Of a DNA stretch of 5,248 bases, positions 1 to 5,248 are shown one piece after another. Source of the DNA: an uncultured Bacteroidota bacterium. GTDB taxonomy: Bacteria; Bacteroidota; Bacteroidia; Chitinophagales; Chitinophagaceae. Below the pieces are notes generated by a model. That model saw nothing but the letters and a program-made list of their open reading frames with translations, ran no database searches and was not told the DNA's origin. The position numbers and the translations under genes are program-made. The DNA is taken from the NCBI GenBank assembly GCA_946887345.1, contig CAMPKR010000194.1:1-5248 (forward strand), given 5' to 3'. How positions within the stretch are numbered: position 1 is the stretch's first letter; each line of letters begins with the position of its first letter.

Positions 1-184
1 GGATTATGACCAGGCTGATTATGTAATATTTAAGCGTGAGTGAGCCTAGCGTATGGTAGAATTGTTCATTCTTCTGTTTCTCGTTCATGTAGTGCAACGA
101 CATAGTCCATGCCAATATAGCTGCTATGTAATCGAGCAGTATCATTTGGCGGATGGCTTGTCGTTTTAGCGGATCAAGGGGCAT
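1..184 (-). CDS. N-terminus of probable polyprenyl-phosphate sugar-1-phosphate transferase (partial, runs off left edge)
   Basis: Only the first 61 codons are present, read leftward from ATG at 184; the frame stays open to the window edge. The N-terminus is basic (residues 6-12). It is followed by LLDYIAAILAWTM (16-28), a probable first membrane helix, then a polar stretch rich in K, E and N, then a second hydrophobic segment starting at LKYYIISLVII (51-61). The next codon starts with C, which would allow proline. From memory of the family, this spacing (DYxxAxxAW, a charged linker, then a hydrophobic run ending near VIP) matches the membrane start of Bacteroidota exopolysaccharide polyprenyl glycosylphosphotransferases. 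These transfer a sugar-1-phosphate from a nucleotide sugar to undecaprenyl phosphate at the inner membrane. The catalytic C-terminal sugar-transferase domain is outside the window, so the function is not proven. The start lies 14 bases after the lipoprotein stop, implying one operon. No Shine-Dalgarno is seen. It could instead be another membrane protein with a similar first helix. Confidence 0.55.
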   Translation of the reverse strand, partial: MPLDPLKRQAIRQMILLDYIAAILAWTMSLHYMNEKQKNEQFYHTLGSLTLKYYIISLVII

Positions 185-198
185 AATGGCAAAAGGGG

Positions 199-1050
199 TT
201 AATAAGATATAACTTTTATGTTGTCCAGCAATAGATAACCTTCAGATTGCTCTTCCTCCAGTGATGTTTTAATAATCACCGAGAACTTCAGAGGGTTGGC
301 AAACTGTGTAGTATACCGTTGAACATTCACATAGAATTTGCCCCAGGAATCTTTTGGTTTTATGCCGGCCAGGTAAGCATATTGAACTGTACCGTTTGAG
401 GGCAGTACAAGTATGCCCACCTGGAAAGTAAGATTGCCCTTGTAATTTAGTTCCAGGTATCCTTGGGTATTGGGGTAAACAGTTATGCCGGCCAGGCATT
501 CAGCCGTTGCCATACCGGGGCCAAGGCTAATGCAACCGGAGCCGCCGCCCTCAAGCACAGAATCCTGCCCGGTAACACGCCTGATGCTGGTGTCGCCGGA
601 AAGCTTGCTGAAGCTGTTGCTTGTCTCAAAGTCTTCTATCCAATATTTAAGATCTGGTACATACTGCGTTTCCGGTGTAATGTTGATGACCTTCCCCGGT
701 GTGGCGGTAATGCTCTCTTTATGAAAAGCGAAAAACGGATAGGTAAGCTGGTAGTCTTTCAAGCCCTGGTTGTTAACTCCGGGTGCCAGTTGTAGCTCCT
801 GTGTGCCGTTTGCCAGCACAGGTATAGTGGCCGGAAGATCAAAAACACCTATTGGGTTGCCGTCTATATAGGCCCAGACACTGGTAATGGCCTGGTTAGC
901 GGAACCTGTGAGGTTAGGATTGGGATTGGAGAATTTGAAAGAATCGATATGCACATAAGTAGGTATCTCTTCCTTCGGGTTAATGATATTGCAGGCAGAA
1001 AAACCAAGGCCTGCTACTGTTAAATATGTTGCTGCTACTACTTTCTTCAT
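199..1050 (-). CDS. Uncharacterised Bacteroidota envelope lipoprotein
   Basis: This 283-residue protein begins with a lipoprotein signal peptide: KK at 2-3, a hydrophobic core at 4-17, and the lipobox FSAC with the lipidated cysteine at 20. Phe at -3 is unusual but tolerated in Bacteroidota. Residues 54-92 (ITSVWAYIDG, then an IGVFDLPATIPVL stretch ending in LAPGV) resemble a PEGA-like small beta domain in which a short displayed loop is set into sheets. From WIEDFE (137-142) onward the protein is beta-rich and Gly/Ser-rich, and it closes with LLLDNIKV (273-280), an ending common in jelly-roll, carbohydrate-binding-like domains. No catalytic motif is visible. I recall similar hypothetical proteins in other Bacteroidota genomes near Gfo/Idh genes, but cannot verify this here. 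ATG at 1050 is chosen because it gives a complete signal peptide and lies 23 bases after the oxidoreductase stop. The probable sugar transferase follows after 14 bases. I infer a role in envelope or surface glycan biology; the exact function is unknown. Confidence 0.85.
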   Translation of the reverse strand: MKKVVAATYLTVAGLGFSACNIINPKEEIPTYVHIDSFKFSNPNPNLTGSANQAITSVWAYIDGNPIGVFDLPATIPVLANGTQELQLAPGVNNQGLKDYQLTYPFFAFHKESITATPGKVINITPETQYVPDLKYWIEDFETSNSFSKLSGDTSIRRVTGQDSVLEGGGSGCISLGPGMATAECLAGITVYPNTQGYLELNYKGNLTFQVGILVLPSNGTVQYAYLAGIKPKDSWGKFYVNVQRYTTQFANPLKFSVIIKTSLEEEQSEGYLLLDNIKVISY

Positions 1051-1073
1051 TTCTTATAAACGCTATCTGCCAA

Positions 1074-2060
1074 TCAGGCATTGTGCATTTCGTTGTGCAT
1101 ACTCATTTTTTTCAGCACCTGGTAAGCCACATCCATGGCCTGGTAGCCGTCAATAACCGAAACCCTGACCGGCTTATCATTCAGGATCGCTTCTGCAAAC
1201 TCTGCAAGCTCGCTATGGATGGCGTTGCTGAGCGGGATATCAGGCATTTCTACCGATATCAGCTTTTTCTCTCCATTTACTGTTTCCAGCGGAATGTCGA
1301 GCATCCCCGCCGCTCCTCCCTGGTCTTTAAGACGTATTATTTCGGTCTTCTTATCCAAAAAATCTATACTTATGTAGGCATCGCGTTGGAAAAGCCTCAT
1401 TTTTCGCATTTTTCTGAGCGATATACGGCTGGAGGTAAGGTTGGCAACACAGCCGTTGTCAAACTCGATGCGGGCATTGGCGATATCTGCGGTTTCGCTC
1501 ATCACGGCTACACCACTTGCCGATATCCTGCGGACATTTGATTTTACCAAATGAAGGATGATATCAATATCATGTATCATCAGGTCCAGGATAACTGAAA
1601 CATCTGTACCACGTGGGTTGAACTGGGCCAGCCTGTGCGTTTCTATAAACATAGGGTTGAGCTGTATATCTCCCAGTGCCAGGAAGGCGGGGTTATAACG
1701 CTCCACATGTCCCACCTGGCATTTTACATGGGCTTCCTTTACCAGGGTCACCAGTTCAATGGCTTCTTCCAGGCTGTGGGCGAGGGGTTTTTCTATAAAG
1801 AGGTGTTTTCCGCTAAGCAGGCATTTTTTAGCTACTTCGTAGTGAGTAGTGGTGGTAGATACTACATCGGCTGCATCTATGGCGTTTATCAGCTCCTGCT
1901 CGTCGGTATAGCGGGGTATATTGTATTGAGCCTGTGCGGCCTCTGCATTACTATCATCCGGGTCATAAAAGCCAACCAAATTCACTCCGGGCACTTCTTT
2001 CCACTGTTGTATGTGGATCTTGCCAAGATGTCCGGCTCCAAAAACTCCAACTTTCAGCAT
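1074..2060 (-). CDS. Gfo/Idh/MocA-family NAD(P)-dependent sugar oxidoreductase
   Basis: This 328-residue cytoplasmic enzyme has the usual two-domain plan. The N-terminal Rossmann fold starts at once with VGVFGAGHLG (4-13, GxGxxG) and has an acidic residue after strand 2 (FYDPDD, 31-36), which favours NAD over NADP. The catalytic EKP motif is at 90-92 (Lys91). The C-terminal alpha/beta domain carries GHVERYNPAF (117-126), HRLAQFNPRG (142-151) and DLMIHDIDI (159-167), whose Asp159/His163 spacing matches the family's substrate-site DxxxH motif. Length is normal and no key residue is missing. Family members oxidise or reduce sugars and sugar nucleotides; the substrate here cannot be read from sequence. 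Relatives include WlbA-like and GnnA-like UDP-sugar 3-dehydrogenases of envelope polysaccharide and lipid A synthesis, but no partner aminotransferase or acyltransferase is in view. The gene sits 72 bases downstream of radC and 23 bases upstream of the lipoprotein. ATG at 2060 starts directly before the Rossmann strand; a GAGG lies about 10 bases upstream of it. Confidence 0.95.
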   Translation of the reverse strand: MLKVGVFGAGHLGKIHIQQWKEVPGVNLVGFYDPDDSNAEAAQAQYNIPRYTDEQELINAIDAADVVSTTTTHYEVAKKCLLSGKHLFIEKPLAHSLEEAIELVTLVKEAHVKCQVGHVERYNPAFLALGDIQLNPMFIETHRLAQFNPRGTDVSVILDLMIHDIDIILHLVKSNVRRISASGVAVMSETADIANARIEFDNGCVANLTSSRISLRKMRKMRLFQRDAYISIDFLDKKTEIIRLKDQGGAAGMLDIPLETVNGEKKLISVEMPDIPLSNAIHSELAEFAEAILNDKPVRVSVIDGYQAMDVAYQVLKKMSMHNEMHNA

Positions 2061-2132
2061 GATTGCTACGCCTCGTAAATATTAAATAAGATTATATTGA
2101 ATTAAGCGCTGCAAGATAGCAATAAAAGCCCA

Positions 2133-2819
2133 TTAAATAATGCCTTCATCGGCCATACTGAGGTATCCCGTGCCTGCAATAATGAGGTGATCCAACAGCT
2201 TTATATCCATAAAAGATGCGGCTTCTTTTAGCTTCAGGGTAAGTTCCTTATCGGCCGAGCTGGCTTGTTTATTGCCCGAGGGATGATTGTGAGCTATAAT
2301 GAGCTGGTTGGCATTCAGCAAAAGGCAATTTTTCAAGATAAGCCTTATATCGGCCACGGTCCCGGTCATTCCACCGTTGCTGATCACCTCGTGGCGGATC
2401 AGCCTGTTGGCCTGGTTCAGGTACATAACGGCAAAGGCCTCATGATTCAGGTCTTGCAGAATTGGAACAAAAATATCTGCGGCGTGCTCACTGCTGCGAA
2501 TGGTAGACCGCTGTATGCCCTCCGCCTGTTGCCTGCGGCGGCCGAGCTCCAGGGCGGCTGCTATAGTAATGGCGCGGGCTTCACCAATGCCCTTGGTTTG
2601 TTTCATTTCATTCAGGCTCAGGCGGCCGAGTTCGTGTATGTGGTTATGAGCCAGTGCAAGCACCTCGCGGGCCAGATCTAGCGCCGACTTTTCTTTGGTG
2701 CCGCTGGAGATGAGGATGGCCAGAAGCTCCGCGTCGCTGAGCGACGAAGCTCCTTTTTGAAGCATTTTCTCGCGCGGGCGCTCATCTTCAGCCCAGTTTT
2801 TGATGCTTGTAAGTTGCAT
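2133..2819 (-). CDS. radC: RadC family JAB/JAMM-domain protein (UPF0758)
   Basis: This 228-residue protein is full length for the family. The N-terminal part opens with IKNWAEDERPREKML (6-20) and SLSDAELLAILISSG (26-40), the standard RadC start, followed by a helix-hairpin-helix element around KGIGE (76-80), a DNA-binding-type turn. The C-terminal RadC domain is of the JAB1/MPN/Mov34 metalloprotease fold and keeps the full JAMM zinc signature: Glu127 in NHEAF, His177 and His179 in AHNHPSG (176-182), and Asp190. The name comes from a proposed role in DNA repair; published work has questioned that role and the true substrate is not established. Genes of this family often accompany mobile elements, but this one sits in a housekeeping setting and nothing mobile is seen nearby. 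It is the first gene of the leftward block and is divergent from bshC. The start at 2819 is the family-typical one; a -7-like box lies only seven bases upstream. Confidence 0.96.
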   Translation of the reverse strand: MQLTSIKNWAEDERPREKMLQKGASSLSDAELLAILISSGTKEKSALDLAREVLALAHNHIHELGRLSLNEMKQTKGIGEARAITIAAALELGRRRQQAEGIQRSTIRSSEHAADIFVPILQDLNHEAFAVMYLNQANRLIRHEVISNGGMTGTVADIRLILKNCLLLNANQLIIAHNHPSGNKQASSADKELTLKLKEAASFMDIKLLDHLIIAGTGYLSMADEGII

Positions 2820-2826
2820 GGCAATT

Positions 2827-2834
2827 CAAAAGTA
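2827..2834 (-). promoter_or_regulatory. Bacteroidota -7 box of radC promoter
   Basis: Read on the minus strand this is TACTTTTG, an exact match to the Bacteroidota sigma-ABfr -7 consensus TAnnTTTG. No clear TTG (-33 element) is found 19-21 bases further upstream, so support rests on the -7 box alone. It ends seven bases before the radC ATG, so a start of transcription at the usual distance would leave almost no 5' leader. Confidence 0.5.
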
Positions 2835-2901
2835 CAAGGCCAGGGCTGATATAGCTGATAATTGTGGATAGCTTTCATCAATTTGGCTTATTTGCTTATT
2901 A

Positions 2902-2932
2902 TCTGTTTTCTGGGCAGGCCGCCTTATTTTCG
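2902..2932 (+). promoter_or_regulatory. Weak candidate bshC promoter
   Basis: TCTG (2902-2905), a 19-base spacer, then TATTTTCG (2925-2932) resembles the Bacteroidota TTTG / TAnnTTTG promoter with one mismatch in each box. It would start transcription around 2937, just after the in-frame stop at 2940 or slightly before it, which fits a translation start near 2952 better than one at 3009. Judged by eye only. Confidence 0.3.
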
Positions 2933-2951
2933 TGCTACATAAAGCAAAGGA

Positions 2952-4568
2952 CTGGAACAAGACTGTATATATCTGCCATATAAAGACACCGGCAATTTTT
3001 CGAAGCTGGTGACCGATTACCTTGACGAAAAGGAAGAGCTGAGAAGTTTTTACACTTTCAGCCCCTCTAAGGCAGGCATTTTAGAGGCTGCAGAGCGCAG
3101 AGCTGATTTTCCCATCAACCATAGTCTCTTGGTTGCCACCTTAGAAAAGCAGTACGCCGGCTTACGGCAGCATGAAAATGTTGGTCGCAATATTTCGCTG
3201 CTTAAAGAAAAGAATACCTACACTATTTGCACTGCTCACCAGCCCAACCTGCTTACGGGCTATCTCTATTTTGTTTATAAAATTCTGCACGCCGTAAAAC
3301 TTGCTGAAGAACTGAATAAGGAATGCCCCGAAAAGAAATTTGTGCCCGTTTACTATATGGGTTCTGAAGACAATGACCTGGATGAACTGGGCACCTTTCG
3401 CTATGGCGGCCAAAAGTATGTGTGGGATGGTGCAGGGCAAAACGGCGCAGTAGGCAGAATGAACACAAAAGGACTGGACGTAATACTCGGTGACCTGTTT
3501 AAAACTATGGGCCCGCCCGGAGATCACTATAATTCTTTAAAAGAAATAATTTCTGCTGCTTACCTGCAGCATAACACGATAGCTAAGGCGACTCTATACC
3601 TCGTAAACGAACTATTCGGCAGATTCGGTTTGCTGGTCCTTGACCCGGATGAGGTGGAACTGAAGCGCAGTTTTATACCAGTGATAAAGGACGAATTGCT
3701 ACACACTACTTCATTTGATATTGTATCAGCCGTAAATGCGAAGCTGGAAGAAAACTATAAGATTCAGGCCGCGCCACGCCATATCAATCTCTTCTACCTG
3801 GAAGATGACCTGCGCGAAAGAATTGAGAGGCAAGGCGATAAATGGCGTGTGGTTAATACCACAATAAGTTGGACAGAGGCAGAACTGTTGAAAGACGTAG
3901 AAGAGCATCCCGAACGTTTCAGTCCGAATGTGATACTACGCGGCCTGTACCAGGAAACTATTCTGCCCAATGTGGCTTTTATAGGTGGTGGCGCCGAGGT
4001 AGCCTACTGGTTGCAACTGAAAGAAGTTTTTACTCACTATGGTGTTTTCTATCCTAATGTGCAACTAAGACAATCTGCGTTGTGGATAGGTGCCCGCGAG
4101 TCAAGGATGCGCAGGCAACTGGAACTGGGAATTGCCGACATATTTGCTGCTGAACTGGAATTGCTGAAAAGATACATAACGGCTAACAGCAGCGATGAAT
4201 GGCAAACCGCTGAAGAAGAAAAAGCGATGGAAGCCATAATGCAGCAACTGAAAGAAAAGGCCGCTAAAGTGGATGTTACACTTAGAGCCTCAGCGGAAGC
4301 TTCGCTGGCTAAGATGAAATACCAGCTGCAGGTGCTGGAGAAAAAGATGCTGCGTGCCGAAAAAAGAAAAATGCATGTGCAGCTCAATAGGATAAGCAAT
4401 CTTAAAAATGCCCTGTTCCCCGCCAATGGATTGCAGGAGAGGGTAGAAAATTTTGCCGGGTATTACCTGCAATATGGGGCAAGCTATTTCGATATATTGA
4501 AAGATGCCATAAAGCCCTTTGATGCGCTGTTCCTCGTTGTAGAAAGCTGCGATGATACTCAGGCATAA
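2952..4568 (+). CDS. bshC: Bacillithiol biosynthesis cysteine-adding enzyme BshC
   Basis: BshC is the putative cysteine ligase for the last step of bacillithiol synthesis, joining L-cysteine to glucosaminyl-malate in the cytoplasm. Numbered from the GTG at 3009, the hallmarks are AHQPNLLTGYLYFVYKI (76-92, the HUP-like core; Bacillus has GGQQAGLLTG), YYMGSEDNDLDELG (115-128), EEHPERFSPNVILRGLYQE (298-316), AFIGGGAEVAYWLQLKEVF (323-341), and a long charged coiled coil at about 402-472. The start is uncertain. GTG 3009 gives 519 residues but omits the family's N-terminus: in-frame codons 2967-3008 encode IYLPYKDTGNFSKL, which aligns with the first residues of Bacillus BshC. The in-frame stop is TAA 2940, and no ATG, GTG or TTG lies between it and 3009, so CTG 2952 (538 residues, close to the 539 I recall for B. 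subtilis) is offered as the best start. ATA 2967 or a sequence error are alternatives. BshA and BshB are not in the window. Confidence 0.93.
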   Translation: MEQDCIYLPYKDTGNFSKLVTDYLDEKEELRSFYTFSPSKAGILEAAERRADFPINHSLLVATLEKQYAGLRQHENVGRNISLLKEKNTYTICTAHQPNLLTGYLYFVYKILHAVKLAEELNKECPEKKFVPVYYMGSEDNDLDELGTFRYGGQKYVWDGAGQNGAVGRMNTKGLDVILGDLFKTMGPPGDHYNSLKEIISAAYLQHNTIAKATLYLVNELFGRFGLLVLDPDEVELKRSFIPVIKDELLHTTSFDIVSAVNAKLEENYKIQAAPRHINLFYLEDDLRERIERQGDKWRVVNTTISWTEAELLKDVEEHPERFSPNVILRGLYQETILPNVAFIGGGAEVAYWLQLKEVFTHYGVFYPNVQLRQSALWIGARESRMRRQLELGIADIFAAELELLKRYITANSSDEWQTAEEEKAMEAIMQQLKEKAAKVDVTLRASAEASLAKMKYQLQVLEKKMLRAEKRKMHVQLNRISNLKNALFPANGLQERVENFAGYYLQYGASYFDILKDAIKPFDALFLVVESCDDTQA

Positions 4569-4575
4569 TTTTTGC

Positions 4576-4582
4576 TACTTTG
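4576..4582 (+). promoter_or_regulatory. Candidate -7 box of the outer-membrane barrel gene
   Basis: TACTTTG, followed by C, lies in the 35-base gap after bshC and 21 bases before the next ATG. It is a one-base-shorter variant of the Bacteroidota TAnnTTTG box. No TTG at the -33 distance is seen, since that region is the end of bshC. The leader would be about 15 bases and AT-rich (GATAAAAAAACTATC), without a Shine-Dalgarno, as is usual in this phylum. Confidence 0.4.
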
Positions 4583-4603
4583 CAATGGGATAAAAAAACT
4601 ATC

Positions 4604-5248
4604 ATGAAAAAATTCTTACGATCACTTATTACAATTACAGTACTTACACCGGCAATAGCTTTCGCACAGCCGAAACCACCCATAGTGATACCCAATATAG
4701 ACTTTGGCGTAAAAGCGGGTGCTAACTTTGCACAGCTCAACGGCAAGAGTTGGGACAATGGCTACAAAGCAAATTTTCTCGGTGGCTTTTTCATCGGTGT
4801 CAGAATCAAGAAAGTAGGTGTGCAGGCTGAGGCATTTTTTAGCCAGACGCGTTATACTACTACAGGCAAAAAATTCTATGAGATATATCATACTGACCCG
4901 GGAGTTGTATTTAACCCTATGGTGGATTCTGCAAAAGAGCGGAGGTTCAATGTAGGATACCTGAACATACCTGTGCTCTTCCAGTTTAATGTATTGCCTA
5001 TGCTTTGGGTACAGGCTGGCCCGCAATACTCCGGTGTGGTAACGGTAAATAACCCTGATGAACTGGTGCAGGATGCGAGGGGCCTGTTCAAAAGCGGCAG
5101 CTTTTCAGGCGTAGTGGGTTTGGAGGCAAAACTGCCTATGAACTTTTTGATTGGCGCGCGCTACATCTTCGGCCTGTCTAACAGCAACAATACCCGCATA
5201 TCCGGAGCCTGGCAGCAAAACGTTATCCAGGCACATATAGGGTATAGC
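4604..5248 (+). CDS. PorT-like outer-membrane beta-barrel protein (3' end cut by window edge)
   Basis: The frame runs 215 codons from ATG 4604 to the last base of the window with no stop. Residues 1-21 form a signal peptide (MKKFLRS, a hydrophobic core, then AIAFA) with likely cleavage before Gln22. The mature part begins with a short proline-rich linker and then FGVKAGANFAQLNG (34-47), the typical first strand of the PorT/OMP_b-brl_2 group of small Bacteroidota outer-membrane barrels. Alternating strands follow, such as VGVQAEAFFSQTRY, VGYLNIPVLFQFNV, LWVQAGPQYSGVV, FSGVVGLEAKL and FLIGARYIFGL. The last visible residues, VIQAHIGYS, look like the closing strand, which in this family usually ends in an aromatic residue and then the stop, so only a few codons are probably missing. 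Function is unknown; such barrels are rarely characterised individually. It may be read through from bshC but has its own candidate -7 box. No link to bacillithiol is implied. Confidence 0.88.
   Translation, partial: MKKFLRSLITITVLTPAIAFAQPKPPIVIPNIDFGVKAGANFAQLNGKSWDNGYKANFLGGFFIGVRIKKVGVQAEAFFSQTRYTTTGKKFYEIYHTDPGVVFNPMVDSAKERRFNVGYLNIPVLFQFNVLPMLWVQAGPQYSGVVTVNNPDELVQDARGLFKSGSFSGVVGLEAKLPMNFLIGARYIFGLSNSNNTRISGAWQQNVIQAHIGYS

Larger units (their letters stand above)
2820..2951. other. Divergent intergenic region between radC and bshC
   Basis: This stretch of about 130 bases has no gene I can support. It must hold the promoters for both directions. It contains a TAnnTTTG-type box toward radC, a weaker one toward bshC, and an AT-rich patch with CTTATT occurring three times (2887-2892, 2895-2900, 2923-2928), the first two in an 8-base tandem arrangement (GCTTATTT at 2886-2893, GCTTATTA at 2894-2901). 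There is no ATG on the plus strand anywhere between 2820 and 3008. No terminator hairpin is expected or seen, since both flanking genes point away. Confidence 0.7.

Noticed and set aside
1026..1541. Long plus-strand open frame opposite the oxidoreductase and lipoprotein start.
   Set aside because: It is antisense to a gene with clear family motifs; its translation is rich in H, C, Y and F without any recognisable domain, typical of a shadow frame.
2099..2132. Possible separate promoter for the oxidoreductase in the gap after radC (TATCTTGC on the minus strand at 2111-2118).
   Set aside because: It differs from TAnnTTTG and no TTG lies at the right distance upstream. The gap of 72 bases could hold a promoter but the sequence does not show one clearly.
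2133..2819. radC as a marker of a mobile element or genomic island.
   Set aside because: No integrase, transposase, terminal repeat, tRNA or att-like duplication is visible, and the neighbours look like stable chromosomal genes.
4569..4603. Search for a terminator after bshC.
   Set aside because: The 35-base gap contains no GC-rich inverted repeat followed by T residues, so no intrinsic terminator is called.
4402..5091. Minus-strand open frames opposite the end of bshC and the barrel gene.
   Set aside because: They overlap genes with convincing protein signatures on the plus strand and show no domain, signal or start context of their own.

Overview
The window reads as ordinary chromosome from a member of the Bacteroidota, most likely Chitinophagaceae or a close relative. 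The evidence is a Bacteroidota-type Gfo/Idh/MocA dehydrogenase, a bacillithiol synthase (BshC), a PorT-like outer-membrane barrel, a lipoprotein with a relaxed lipobox, -7 boxes of the TAnnTTTG type, and a lack of strong Shine-Dalgarno sequences. No taxonomic search was possible.

Layout. A leftward (minus-strand) block fills positions 1-2819. In transcription order it holds radC (2819-2133), a Gfo/Idh/MocA oxidoreductase (2060-1074), an uncharacterised lipoprotein (1050-199), and the first 61 codons of a probable polyprenyl-phosphate sugar-1-phosphate transferase that runs off the left edge (184-1). The last three are packed with gaps of 23 and 14 bases and look co-transcribed. A divergent intergenic region of about 130 bases (2820-2951) separates this block from the rightward genes. 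These are bshC (to 4568) and, 35 bases later, a secreted outer-membrane beta-barrel protein (4604 onward) that is cut by the right edge within a few codons of its probable end.

How the genes fit together. The oxidoreductase, lipoprotein and sugar transferase suggest a small cell-envelope or exopolysaccharide module: sugar-nucleotide modification, an envelope lipoprotein, and initiation of glycan assembly on a lipid carrier. This is inference from context. radC upstream may share a transcript but has no obvious functional link. bshC makes the low-molecular-weight thiol bacillithiol. The barrel gene has its own -7-like box and is probably transcribed at least partly by itself.

I found no mobile element, CRISPR array, RNA gene, phage gene, defence system or convincing undescribed system. 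The best points for a second look are the start of bshC, whose conserved N-terminus lies upstream of the only ordinary start codon, the uncharacterised lipoprotein inside a sugar-related operon, and a -7 box so close to radC that its mRNA may be nearly leaderless.
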